Shown here in pieces: positions 10,251 to 19,070 of a stretch of 64,000 nt of DNA. Each line of letters starts with the position of its first letter. Positions within the stretch are counted from its first letter, which is position 1. The notes beneath the pieces were generated by a model. The model did no database searches. It was not told where the DNA came from and saw only the letters and a program-made list of their open reading frames with translations. Origin of the DNA: Roseicyclus sediminis (GTDB taxonomy: Bacteria; Pseudomonadota; Alphaproteobacteria; Rhodobacterales; Rhodobacteraceae); NCBI RefSeq assembly GCF_025515305.1, contig NZ_JAOPHT010000008.1, positions 1-64,000 on the forward strand, written 5' to 3'. The position numbers were made by a program, and so were the translations under genes.

Positions 10251-11056
10251 GCCTCGGTCACGTCGCGATCATCGGGTTCGGCGCGATCGCCCGCGACTTG
10301 ATCGACATCCTCGCCGCGCAGGAGTGCGCGCCCGACCACCTTACCCTCCTCGTTCGCCCGGGCCGCGAGGCAGAGATTCAGGCGGCGCTTGGCACGGAGG
10401 CCTCGGTGACTTCGTCGCTGGACACGGTGCTGGCGATGCGCCCCGACGTGGTCGTCGAATGCGCCGGACACCGTGCCGTGGCGGCCTTCGGGGCAGCGGT
10501 GCTGGCCAGTGGCGCGGACCTGATCGTGGCCTCGGTCGGCGCCCTGGCGGAGGCGGATCTGGCCGCCGGGCTCGAAACCGCCGCGCAGTCCTCGGGCGCG
10601 CAATGCGTCGTTCCCGCCGGGGCCATCGGCGGGATCGATGCGCTGGGCGCGGCGCGGCTCTCGGGGTTGATCTCGGTCGACTATATCGGCACCAAGCCGC
10701 CGGGCGCCTGGGCCGGCACGCCGGCCGAGGATGTGACTGACCTCGCCGCGCTGACCACGCCCTGCACCTTCTTCGAGGGCAGCGCGCGGGAGGCGGCGCA
10801 GCGCTATCCCAAGAACGCCAATGTCGCCGCGACGCTGGCTTTGGCCGGACTGGGCATGGACAGGACGCGTGTCCGCCTCGTCGCGGACCCCGGCACAACC
10901 GAGAACACCCACGCCTTCAGTGTTACCTCGCAGGCGCTGGAGTTTTCCATGCAACTGGTGGGCAAGCCGTCGCTGCGAAATCCCAAGACGTCCCGATCCA
11001 CCGTTTACAGCATCGCGCGCGCCGTCGTGAACCGGCGCACCGCGATCGTCATCTGA
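10247..11056 (+). CDS. L-aspartate dehydrogenase-like protein (NadX family)
   Basis: The 269-residue protein has an N-terminal NAD(P) Rossmann motif (IIGFGAIARDL) and the C-terminal aspartate-dehydrogenase domain. Family hallmarks include PAGAIGGIDAL, the YIGTKPPGAW stretch and PKNANVAATLALAGLG. NadX-type enzymes interconvert L-aspartate and iminoaspartate/oxaloacetate. In NAD biosynthesis they sit beside nadA and nadC, which are absent here. Instead the gene overlaps a ThDP enzyme (ATGA) and precedes an aldehyde dehydrogenase. A catabolic role on aspartate or an analogue such as a ring-derived amino acid is therefore the better guess. Confidence 0.82.
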   Translation: MSLGHVAIIGFGAIARDLIDILAAQECAPDHLTLLVRPGREAEIQAALGTEASVTSSLDTVLAMRPDVVVECAGHRAVAAFGAAVLASGADLIVASVGALAEADLAAGLETAAQSSGAQCVVPAGAIGGIDALGAARLSGLISVDYIGTKPPGAWAGTPAEDVTDLAALTTPCTFFEGSAREAAQRYPKNANVAATLALAGLGMDRTRVRLVADPGTTENTHAFSVTSQALEFSMQLVGKPSLRNPKTSRSTVYSIARAVVNRRTAIVI

Positions 11057-11063
11057 GGGCGCC

Positions 11064-12542
11064 ATGGAGCACACATTTCGCGACGACCTGATCTTTGTCG
11101 GAGGCCATTGGCAAAAAGGGCGGGGCGCGCCGATAACCTCGCACTTCGCCGCCGAGGGCCGTGTCAACATCACGCTGAGCGGCGCCTCGACGGAGGATGT
11201 GGAGCTTGCCATCGCCCGCGCGCGCGCCGCGCAGCCGGCCTGGGGGGCGCTCAAGCCCCATGACCGCGCGACGGTGCTCTACCGTATCTCCGAAGGCATT
11301 GCCGCCAATATCGACCGCATCGCCTGGGTGCAAAGCCGCGACACTTCCAAGACGCTGACCGAAACGCGCGCGCTGGCGACCTCGGCTGCGGGCACCTTCA
11401 GGTATTTCGCGGCGGTGGCGGAAACCTCAGACGATCTGCTGACCGTTCCACGCGGGGATTACACCACGGCCTCGATCCACGAGCCGCTGGGCCTCGTGGC
11501 GGCGATCACGCCCTGGAATTCGCCGATCGCATCCGACGCCCAGAAGGTCGCGCCGGCCCTTGCTGCGGGCAACGCCGTCTTGCTGAAACCGGCCAGCTGG
11601 TCGCCGCTGGTCAGCCTCGAGCTGGCGCGCATCGCCGAGGAGGCGGGGCTGCCGCAGGGGCTCTTGTCGGTCCTGCCGGGGTCGGGGCGCGAGGTGGGCA
11701 ACGCGCTGGTCGAGCATCACGACATCGCCAAGGTTTCCTTCACCGGCGGCACGGCGACGGGGCGCAGGCTGGCCCATGCGGCGGCGGAAAAGCTGATGCC
11801 CGTCTCGCTGGAGCTGGGCGGCAAGTCACCGACAATCGTGTTCGAGGACTGTGATACCGACCTCGCCATCGCGGGGATCCTGTTCGGCATCTTCTCGTCC
11901 TCGGGACAAAGCTGCATCGCGGGGTCGCGCCTGTTCGTTCAGCGCAGCATTTACAAGGCTTTCGTCGCGCGGCTGGTCGAGGCGACGCGGGCGCTGGTGG
12001 TCGGCCATCCCTTCGACGCGGAGACGCAGGTGTCCTCGCTGGTCCATCCCGAGCATCGCGAAGCGGTGGAACGCTACGTGGCGCTCGCCCGGGAGGAAGG
12101 CGGCACGATCCTGTGCGGCGGCACGCGGCCGGAGGCCGCGGCGCTCCAAGAGGGCTCCTATTTCACGCCCACGATCATCGCCGGGCTCGACAACACCGCG
12201 CGCACCTGCCGGGAGGAGATATTCGGCCCCGTGCTGGTCGTGATGCCCTTCGAGGACGAAGCCGACGTCATCGCGCAGGGCAACGACAACGACTACGGGC
12301 TCGCCTGCGGCATCTGGTCGACCGATCATCGCCGCTGCCGACGCATCGCGGGCGCCATCCGGGCCGGCACGGTCTGGATCAACACCTACAAGCAGTTCTC
12401 GATCTCGACGCCCTTCGGCGGCGATGGCGAAAGTGGGATCGGCCGCGAGAAGGGGCGCTCGGGTCTGCGCGCCTACCAGCGGCAGAAGTCGATCTACGAG
12501 GACATGTCCGGCAGGCCGCATCCCTGGGCCAGATGGCCCTAG
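11064..12542 (+). CDS. NAD(P)-dependent aldehyde dehydrogenase
   Basis: The 492-residue product is a full-length ALDH superfamily member with the motif ITPWNSP near 150, Glu250 in LELGGKSP and nucleophile Cys284 in SSGQSCIAGS. It oxidises an aldehyde to an acid in the cytoplasm, probably the last step of the operon's pathway. It starts 7 bases after the aspartate-dehydrogenase-like gene. It converges on the IclR gene so tightly that the two stop codons share the bases CTAG (12539-12542). Substrate specificity cannot be told; semialdehydes are typical of this branch. Confidence 0.9.
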   Translation: MEHTFRDDLIFVGGHWQKGRGAPITSHFAAEGRVNITLSGASTEDVELAIARARAAQPAWGALKPHDRATVLYRISEGIAANIDRIAWVQSRDTSKTLTETRALATSAAGTFRYFAAVAETSDDLLTVPRGDYTTASIHEPLGLVAAITPWNSPIASDAQKVAPALAAGNAVLLKPASWSPLVSLELARIAEEAGLPQGLLSVLPGSGREVGNALVEHHDIAKVSFTGGTATGRRLAHAAAEKLMPVSLELGGKSPTIVFEDCDTDLAIAGILFGIFSSSGQSCIAGSRLFVQRSIYKAFVARLVEATRALVVGHPFDAETQVSSLVHPEHREAVERYVALAREEGGTILCGGTRPEAAALQEGSYFTPTIIAGLDNTARTCREEIFGPVLVVMPFEDEADVIAQGNDNDYGLACGIWSTDHRRCRRIAGAIRAGTVWINTYKQFSISTPFGGDGESGIGREKGRSGLRAYQRQKSIYEDMSGRPHPWARWP

Positions 12543-13333
12543 CGCGCGGTGTATCCCAGCGCGGCAGAGGCCTTGCGCGCGGCCGAGGTCACCGCGTCGA
12601 TCAGGGCCTGGTCGCGGCCGTCGCGACCGGCGGCGAAGCGCGCCTCTGGGCCGGACACGTTGATGCCGCCCACGACTTCGCCGGAATGATCGAAGACCGC
12701 CGCCGCGCAAGACCCGATGCCTGCCTCGAAATTCCCCTGGCTCCAGGCGAAGCCCTCGGCCTTGTCGTGGCGGGCCTGGGCGATGATCTCCTCGATTGTC
12801 CGCGGCGTCTTGTCGGTCGCCGTCTCGGGCGGATCGCCGGAAAAGATCTGCCGCAACTGCGTCTCCGAACATTCCGCGAGGATCGCACGTCCGATCGACG
12901 AGGCATGGGCCGCCAGCCGCGATCCGGTGCGCACGTTGCTGACGAGATGGGAATTGGGCGCCTCGCGGCCGAGGTAGATGATGTCGCGCCCGTCCAGCAC
13001 CCCCAGATGCGCCGACATGCCAGTTTCGAGGCACAGCTCCCGCAGAATCGGCTGGCAAATCTGCACGATGTCCCGCCCCTGGATGGCCTGTGCGCCGAGG
13101 CTGACCAGTCCTGCGCCCAGCCGGTAGCCGCCGCCGTCGCCCAGTTCCTCGATCATGCGGTGTTCCACAAGGGTATGGATCAAGCGGATCAGGGTCGTGC
13201 GGTTGATCCCCAGATCGCGCGACACGGTGGACAGGTTCCGCGCCCGCTGCCCTTCGCCGATGTAATGCAGGAGTTTCAGAGCCCGCTCGACCGGGGGCAC
13301 GGAGTAGGGGGTCTGGGATGGCGTGTCGTCCAT
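12539..13333 (-). CDS. IclR-family transcriptional regulator
   Basis: The 264-residue protein has an N-terminal winged HTH (PPVERALKLLHYIGEG, then LSTVSRDLGINRTTLIRLIH) and a C-terminal IclR effector domain with the GHLGV/DGRDIIYLGRE and IGSCAAAVFD signatures. It is encoded between two catabolic operons and divergent from the second. The operator dyads at 13430-13454 and the matching site at 5910-5936 suggest that it controls both. The ATG at 13333 is chosen because AGGACAG lies just upstream; an in-frame ATG at 13351 lacks such a site. The effector is probably a pathway aromatic acid, which is an inference. Confidence 0.88.
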   Translation of the reverse strand: MDDTPSQTPYSVPPVERALKLLHYIGEGQRARNLSTVSRDLGINRTTLIRLIHTLVEHRMIEELGDGGGYRLGAGLVSLGAQAIQGRDIVQICQPILRELCLETGMSAHLGVLDGRDIIYLGREAPNSHLVSNVRTGSRLAAHASSIGRAILAECSETQLRQIFSGDPPETATDKTPRTIEEIIAQARHDKAEGFAWSQGNFEAGIGSCAAAVFDHSGEVVGGINVSGPEARFAAGRDGRDQALIDAVTSAARKASAALGYTAR

Positions 13334-13429
13334 GGGGATCTGTCCTGTCATTCAGGTTCGGGCGGGGTGCTGCGAACCGTGGCCCTGCGGCGGAAAACTA
13401 TTGACCGCAAGGGTCCTCATAACCTACGT

Positions 13430-13454
13430 TTGAACATATAGTTCAATATAGAAC
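13430..13454. promoter_or_regulatory. IclR-type composite operator between iclR and the monooxygenase/TRAP operon
   Basis: TTGAAC (13430-13435), five bases, GTTCAA (13441-13446) form a perfect dyad. The same GTTC pairs with GAAC at 13451-13454 across six bases (AATATA) to form a second dyad. Order, orientation and spacing equal those at 5910-5934. The site ends 25 bases before the GTG at 13480. Confidence 0.65.
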
Positions 13455-13479
13455 ACCCAGCAAGATCAAAGGGACCATA

Positions 13480-14649
13480 GTGACGCTTTCAATTGGCATA
13501 TGCGGCGGAGGAATCGGCGGTCTTTGCGCCGCCATTGCGCTGCATCAGGCGGGTCACGACGTTCAGGTCTTCGAAAAGACGCGGTCGTTCAACCGAGTCG
13601 GCGCGGATGTCAATCTGACGCCGAACGCCGTCTTCGCCCTCGACCAGCTGGGCGTCGGTCCCTACCTGCGCGACAGCGCGGCCCGCCCCAGCTTTCGCAT
13701 CAGCCGGGACGGCGTGAGCGGCGAGGAGACCTCCCGGCTGCCGATGAGTGCGGCGGCGGAAGAGAAATACGGCGCGCCGCAACTGACGATCCACCGCGCC
13801 GACCTGCTGGACGCCCTGCGCGCGCGCCTGCCCGAGGACAGGCTGCGCCTTGGAATGGGGGCGGTCTCGCTGGAGCTTGGCGAGGGGCAGGCGGTGCTTG
13901 GCTTTGCCGACGGAACGCAGGCGGCCTTCGACGTGGTGATCGGCGCGGACGGTATCCACTCGGTCGTGCGCACCGCGCTCTGGGGCGAGGATCACCCGCG
14001 CTATACGGGAATGGTGTCCTATCGCGGCACGTTTCCCAGCGAAAAGGCCGCCGGGCTGCCCGACACCGACGCCTTCACCAAATGGTGGGGCGAGGTGCCC
14101 GAAAAGCAGATCGTGACCTTTCCCCTGACCGGGGGCCGGGAGATCTTCGTTTTCGCGACCCTGCCGCAGAAGGATTGGTCCGAAGAAGGCTGGACGCTGC
14201 CCGGCGATGCCGAGGACCTGCGCCGCGCCTATGCTAATTTCCACGGCGATGCCCGCAAGCTGCTGGACGCGCTGGACGAGGTCACGCGATCCGCGCTGCA
14301 TGTGCGCGATCCGATGCCGCAATGGGCCAAGGGGCGTGCGACGCTTCTGGGCGACGCGGCCCATCCTATGGTGCCTTTCATGGCGCAGGGCGCCTGCATG
14401 GCCATAGAGGATGCCGTGGTGCTGGCCCGTGCCCTCGAAGGCGCCGACGACAATGACGGGATCGAGGCCGCGCTCGCGCGGTACGAGACGGAACGCAAGC
14501 CCCGCACCGCGCGGGTCCAAGAAAGCTCGCTTGCCAATGACTGGCTCAAGAAGGCCGGCAACGCGGATTGGGTCTATGGCTACAACGCCTGGACCACGCC
14601 GCTCGATGATTCCACTCACAACGGGGGTTCCCATGAAACACGTGTTTAG
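13480..14649 (+). CDS. FAD-dependent aromatic-ring monooxygenase (salicylate hydroxylase/6-hydroxynicotinate monooxygenase-like)
   Basis: The 389-residue protein is a class A flavoprotein monooxygenase. It has the ADP-binding GGGIGGL motif at the N-terminus, the DG motif GADGIHSVVR near 165, and the FAD-binding GDAAHPMVPFMAQGACMAIEDA region (in two parts, GDAAHP and EDA, around 290-312). Such enzymes hydroxylate or decarboxylatively hydroxylate aromatic acids with NAD(P)H and O2. The start is GTG at 13480 with AAAGGGA upstream, 26 bases after the IclR operator. It heads an operon containing a TRAP transporter, and its stop overlaps the transporter's first gene by 17 bases. Confidence 0.88.
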   Translation: MTLSIGICGGGIGGLCAAIALHQAGHDVQVFEKTRSFNRVGADVNLTPNAVFALDQLGVGPYLRDSAARPSFRISRDGVSGEETSRLPMSAAAEEKYGAPQLTIHRADLLDALRARLPEDRLRLGMGAVSLELGEGQAVLGFADGTQAAFDVVIGADGIHSVVRTALWGEDHPRYTGMVSYRGTFPSEKAAGLPDTDAFTKWWGEVPEKQIVTFPLTGGREIFVFATLPQKDWSEEGWTLPGDAEDLRRAYANFHGDARKLLDALDEVTRSALHVRDPMPQWAKGRATLLGDAAHPMVPFMAQGACMAIEDAVVLARALEGADDNDGIEAALARYETERKPRTARVQESSLANDWLKKAGNADWVYGYNAWTTPLDDSTHNGGSHETRV

Positions 14650-15607
14650 CAGCGCCTTGCTTGCGGCGAGCTTTGCCGCCGCCGCCGCTCCGGCCTTTGC
14701 CGATCCGGTCCAGATCAACGCCGTGACGCTTGCGCCCCGGTCCGTCTACATCACCCAGCCCTTCGCCCAGTTCGTCGAGGAAGTGAACGAGCGCTTCGCC
14801 GGCGAGATCGAGATCAACTGGCGTGGCGGCCCCGAGGTCATGCCGCCCTTCGGTCAGGCCGAGGGCGTGCGCAACGGCGCGATGGGCATGACCTATACCA
14901 GCCCCAGCTACTACCAAGGCCTTGTTCCGACCTCGGGCACGATGAACCTGTCCTTCCTGAACTACGAAGAGATCGCGGCCACCGATTACCACGAGCGGAT
15001 GACTGAGCTGCACGCTGAACAGGACCTCGCGTTCATCGGTGAAATCCCGGCGACGCAACTGAATTTCCAGCTCTACATGGGCGAGGAAGTCACCGGTCTC
15101 GCCGATCTCGAGGGCAAGCGCATCCGCGTTTTTCCGACGCTCCTGCCGCTGGTGCAGGCGCTCGGCGCCGAGCCGATCGTCCTGCCAATGGAGGAGATCT
15201 ACACCGCACTGGAACGCGGCACCATCGACGGGTTCATGCAGGGCCCGCTGGGTCAGGCGGCGCAGTTCGAGGGGCTGGTGGAGACCGTCGTCCAGCCCGG
15301 CGTCTACCGCGCGGGGTTCCCGGTGCTGATGAACATGGACCTGTTCAACCAGATGTCACCCGACCTGCAGGAACGGTTCACGACCTTCCTGCGCGAGGAT
15401 TTCGCCCCCCGGATGGACAATATCTGGGCCGAGGACATCGCAACCGAGCGCGCCGCGCAGGAAGCGGCCGGGTTCAATTACCTTATGCTGTCCGAGGAAG
15501 AGGCGGCGCGGTATGAGGCCATGGCCATGGATGCGGCATGGGCCATGACGGCGGAGAATGCGGGCGCGGAGATCGCGGCCGAGCTTCGCGAGATGCTGGA
15601 CCGCTGA
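14633..15607 (+). CDS. dctP: TRAP transporter substrate-binding protein DctP
   Basis: The 324-residue protein begins with a Sec signal peptide (about 1-23, ending APAFA) and continues as a DctP-type periplasmic binding protein. Family features include GLADLEGKRIRVFPT and MEEIYTALERGTIDGFMQGP. The ATG at 14633 lies inside the end of the monooxygenase gene and is preceded by a GGGGG ribosome site; frames opening further upstream lie within that gene. With the DctQ and DctM genes downstream it forms a sodium- or proton-driven uptake system, probably for the aromatic acid or related anion degraded by this locus. Confidence 0.9.
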   Translation: MKHVFSSALLAASFAAAAAPAFADPVQINAVTLAPRSVYITQPFAQFVEEVNERFAGEIEINWRGGPEVMPPFGQAEGVRNGAMGMTYTSPSYYQGLVPTSGTMNLSFLNYEEIAATDYHERMTELHAEQDLAFIGEIPATQLNFQLYMGEEVTGLADLEGKRIRVFPTLLPLVQALGAEPIVLPMEEIYTALERGTIDGFMQGPLGQAAQFEGLVETVVQPGVYRAGFPVLMNMDLFNQMSPDLQERFTTFLREDFAPRMDNIWAEDIATERAAQEAAGFNYLMLSEEEAARYEAMAMDAAWAMTAENAGAEIAAELREMLDR

Positions 15608-15683
15608 CAGCCTGATGTGACACGCGAAACGGCGGGGTCGGGCCTGTTCCGACCCCGCCATTGGCAAGAACGGAAGGCAGAAG

Positions 15684-16184
15684 GTGGACCGCACCCTGAC
15701 CCAGCTGAGGCGCGTGTTCAGCCGCCTGAACCTGTTCTGCGCCGTGATCGGGGCGGTGCTCTTGTCCATGATCGCGGCGATCATCTGTTCCGAGGTGGTG
15801 ATCCGTTGGCTCGGAGGCGCGTCCCAGCTCTGGGTGATCGAGGTCAGCGAATACGCGCTTTTGTTCATCACCTTCCTCGGCGCGCCGTACCTGCTTGAAA
15901 AGAACCTGCACGTGGTCATGGATCTGGTCTATGACAGCCTGTCGGGCCGCTGGCGCCTGATTTTGCAGCTCATGAATGCGACCATCGGTTTCGTTCTCTG
16001 CGCGGTGCTGACCGTCGTCGGCATCAGCGTCGTGATCGAGCAATACGAGCTGGGCGTCAGGCTGGTTACGGTGATGCGTCCGCAAAGCTGGTGGATCACC
16101 GCGGCCCTGCCTGTGGGCATGGCCCTGATGACCGTCCAGTTCCTTGACCAGATCATCCGCACCCTCCGTGGCGAGGTGCTCTGA
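15684..16184 (+). CDS. dctQ: TRAP transporter small permease DctQ
   Basis: The 166-residue protein has four predicted membrane segments (roughly 20-42, 53-72, 95-117 and 132-152) and the DctQ-type residues around EVVIRWLGGASQLWVIEVSEY (an ordered E..W..E pattern). It starts with GTG after AGAAGG. It joins DctP and DctM in the inner-membrane complex. The DctM gene follows after 3 bases. Confidence 0.88.
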   Translation: MDRTLTQLRRVFSRLNLFCAVIGAVLLSMIAAIICSEVVIRWLGGASQLWVIEVSEYALLFITFLGAPYLLEKNLHVVMDLVYDSLSGRWRLILQLMNATIGFVLCAVLTVVGISVVIEQYELGVRLVTVMRPQSWWITAALPVGMALMTVQFLDQIIRTLRGEVL

Positions 16185-16187
16185 GCG

Positions 16188-17504
16188 ATGGAATGGTATG
16201 TCACGCTCACCATCGTTCTGGTGCCGCTGTTCGGGCTGATGCTGGCCGGCCTGCCGGTCGCCTTCGCCTTTCTCGCCATCAATCTGGTGGGGTCCTACAT
16301 CCTGATGGGCGGCTTTTCCGGGGTCGAGCAACTTGTCCTGAACACCGTCGGCTCGGTCACCAGCTTCACGCTGATCCCCATCGCGCTCTTCATGATCATG
16401 GGCGAGGCGATGTTCCGCTCCGGCATCGCCATCGACCTGATGGACACGCTCGACAAGTGGTTCGGAAAGCTGCGCGGGCGGCTGGCGCTGATGGCCGTGG
16501 GCGGGGGCGTCCTGTTCTCCACCCTGACCGGGAATTCCATGGGCTCCATCGCGCTTCTGGGCTCGTCGCTCACGCCTGAGATGGAAAAGCGCGGCTACGC
16601 GAAACCGATGTCGCTCGGGCCCATCCTCGGCTCTTCGGGCCTTGCGATCATGATCCCGCCTTCGTCGCTGGCGGTTGTGCTGGGCGTGATCGGCGACATC
16701 TCCATCGGTCGCATCCTGATCGGCATCATCGTGCCGGGGCTCCTGATGGCGCTGCTTTACGTCCTTTACATCCTCGGCCGCTGCCACTTGCAGCCGCATC
16801 TCGCGCCATCCTTCGACGTGCCGAAGGTCAGCATGGGCGAGAAGCTTACGGCCACCGTCGTCAACATCGTGCCGCTGTCGTTGATCGTCTTCTCGGTCGT
16901 GGGCGTCATCTTCCTGGGCATCGCGACGCCGAGCGAAGCCGCCGCGACGGGCGCTTTCGCCACCCTGTTGCTGGCCGCGCTGCGCCGCCGTCTGACGCCC
17001 AAGGTCTTCGGCGACACGATGTTCTCCAGCGCCAACATCTCGGTCATGGTGCTGCTGATCGTGTCGGGCGCGGTCACCTTCTCGCAGCTTCTGGCATTCA
17101 CGGGGGCCACCTTCGGCATGGTCGATGCGGTCCTGAGCCTCGACATCTCGGACGACGCGATCGTCTTCATGATGATCATGCTGGTGGTCTTCATGGGAAT
17201 GTTCATGGGGCCGCTGCCGATCATGCTGATCACGTTGCCGATCTTCGTGCCCATCGTGCAGCAGTTCGGCATGGACCCGATCTGGTTCGCCGCCCTGTTC
17301 CTCGTGGCGATCGAGACCGGGGCGACTTCGCCTCCGTTCGGGGCGGCGCTGTTCGTGATGAAGGCCGTGGCCCCCAAGGGCACGACGATGGGCGATATCT
17401 ACCGGGCGGCGATCCCCTTCATCCTTCTCGATCTGCTGGCGATCCTGCTGATCTTCTTCATCCCCGAACTCGTGACCGTCCCGGTCGATCTGATGTTCCG
17501 ATGA
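16188..17504 (+). CDS. dctM: TRAP transporter large permease DctM
   Basis: The 438-residue polytopic protein belongs to the DctM family and has about 12 hydrophobic segments. Family motifs include LAGLPVAFAFLAIN near the N-terminus, GNSMGSIALLGSSLTPEM, GLAIMIPPSS and GMFMGPLPIMLITLPIF. It is the translocating subunit of the transporter. It overlaps the sulfatase start by 4 bases (ATGA), which ties the hydrolase to transport of its substrate or product. Confidence 0.92.
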   Translation: MEWYVTLTIVLVPLFGLMLAGLPVAFAFLAINLVGSYILMGGFSGVEQLVLNTVGSVTSFTLIPIALFMIMGEAMFRSGIAIDLMDTLDKWFGKLRGRLALMAVGGGVLFSTLTGNSMGSIALLGSSLTPEMEKRGYAKPMSLGPILGSSGLAIMIPPSSLAVVLGVIGDISIGRILIGIIVPGLLMALLYVLYILGRCHLQPHLAPSFDVPKVSMGEKLTATVVNIVPLSLIVFSVVGVIFLGIATPSEAAATGAFATLLLAALRRRLTPKVFGDTMFSSANISVMVLLIVSGAVTFSQLLAFTGATFGMVDAVLSLDISDDAIVFMMIMLVVFMGMFMGPLPIMLITLPIFVPIVQQFGMDPIWFAALFLVAIETGATSPPFGAALFVMKAVAPKGTTMGDIYRAAIPFILLDLLAILLIFFIPELVTVPVDLMFR

Positions 17505-19066
17505 GCCGTCCGAATTTCCTTGTCATCATGACCGATCAGCAGCGCGCCGATCACCTGGGCTGCTACGGCAACGACATCCTGCGTACGCCGCGGATCGACG
17601 CGCTGGCCGCGCGGGGCACACGGTTCGACCGTTTCTACGTCGCCAATCCGATCTGTCAGCCGAACCGGGCGGCGTTGGCCACGGGGCAGCTGACCTCCGT
17701 CAACGGGTGCCGCCAGAACGGCATTCCGCTGGGCCTCGACTGCACGACCTATGCCGATGTGCTGCGCGCCGCGGGCTATCGCACGGGGCTGGTGGGCAAG
17801 GCGCATTTCCAGAACGTCTCGCCTGTCCCGGCGCGGCCAGCGGTGCCGGGCGGTGAGGGAGAGGCCCCGCCCGAACCGTTCGATCTGGCACGCAGAAGCC
17901 AGCGACGCGGGCCGGAATACGAGCAGGAGATCCGCAGCCGCTGGATCGACGACCCGGATCGTGACGTGCCGCTTCCCCATTACGGGTTCGATCACCTGCG
18001 CCTGTGCATCGGCCATGGCGACCAGGTGGAGGGGCACTATTCCGGCTGGCTTCGGGATCGGCTGGACGGCGCCCCCGATCCGCGCGGACGCGCCGCGTCG
18101 GCCGGCAACGGGCTAGGGGACGCGCCGCAGGTGTGGCGGACCTCGGTGCCCGAGGCGCTCTATCCCACCGCCTATGTCGGCGAAGAGGCCTGCCGGTTTC
18201 TGCAGCACCCGAGCGACGATCCGTTCCTGCTGCTGGCCTCGTTCCCCGATCCGCACCATCCCTTCACGCCGCCGGGGCGCTATTTCGACATGTATGACCC
18301 GGCCGATATTCCGCTGCCCGAAAGCTTCGGCCATCCGACCGCGGCCCGGACCGACCTGCCGCGTCACATCCGGCGCGTCTACGAGATCGGCGCGGAAAAC
18401 CCCGATGCCTACTGGCCCTTTCACAGCGACGCGGAGGCGACGCGCCGGATGATCGCGCTCAATTACGGCGCGATCACCATGATCGACGACTGGGTCGGGC
18501 GGATTCTCGACGCGCTGGAACAAAGCGGCAAGGTGGAGAACACCGTGGTAGTCTTCATGTCCGATCACGGCGATTACATGGGCGATCACGGCACGGTCCT
18601 GAAACATGGGCTGCACAGCCACGGGCTGATCCGCGTGCCGCTGATCTGGGCCGATCCGAGGCGTGCGGGCGCATCGGTGTCCTCGCTGCAGGGCAGTGCC
18701 ATCGACTTCGCTCCGACGCTGTTGCAAAGCGCAGGGATCGCATGTCCTGTCGGCATGCAGGGACGCGACCTGTTTGCTCCGGACGCCGCCGATCTGCCCG
18801 TCCTGATCGAGGATGCTGGCCTTGCCTTCGCCAGCGACGACGGCCTTACCGCCAGCCGCACGCTGGTCCATGAAGGTTGGCGGATGACGGTTTTCGAGGG
18901 TTCCGATCTGGGGGAGCTCTACGACCTAGGGGCCGATCCGTCCGAGCTGTCGAACCTCTGGGCCGATCCTGCCTTCTCCGCGCGCAAGGCGGACCTCATG
19001 CAGCAACTCGTCCTACGCCAGATCGCGCTCAGGGATACATCCCTCCAGCCGACGCACCAGGCCTAG
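17501..19066 (+). CDS. type I sulfatase/alkaline-phosphatase superfamily hydrolase
   Basis: The 521-residue protein begins with the metal-site segment NFLVIMTDQQRADHLGCYGN and has the formylglycine motif C-x-P-x-R as Cys52-Gln-Pro-Asn-Arg56 (NPICQPNRAALATG). The second metal site appears as VVFMSDHGDYMGDHG. These enzymes hydrolyse sulfate esters or, in some branches, phosphonate monoesters. There is no signal peptide, so it acts in the cytoplasm after uptake by the adjacent TRAP system. A sulfated aromatic substrate is a reasonable but unproven reading of the operon. The anaerobic-maturase gene is not in this window. Confidence 0.88.
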   Translation: MSRPNFLVIMTDQQRADHLGCYGNDILRTPRIDALAARGTRFDRFYVANPICQPNRAALATGQLTSVNGCRQNGIPLGLDCTTYADVLRAAGYRTGLVGKAHFQNVSPVPARPAVPGGEGEAPPEPFDLARRSQRRGPEYEQEIRSRWIDDPDRDVPLPHYGFDHLRLCIGHGDQVEGHYSGWLRDRLDGAPDPRGRAASAGNGLGDAPQVWRTSVPEALYPTAYVGEEACRFLQHPSDDPFLLLASFPDPHHPFTPPGRYFDMYDPADIPLPESFGHPTAARTDLPRHIRRVYEIGAENPDAYWPFHSDAEATRRMIALNYGAITMIDDWVGRILDALEQSGKVENTVVVFMSDHGDYMGDHGTVLKHGLHSHGLIRVPLIWADPRRAGASVSSLQGSAIDFAPTLLQSAGIACPVGMQGRDLFAPDAADLPVLIEDAGLAFASDDGLTASRTLVHEGWRMTVFEGSDLGELYDLGADPSELSNLWADPAFSARKADLMQQLVLRQIALRDTSLQPTHQA

Positions 19067-19070
19067 ACCG

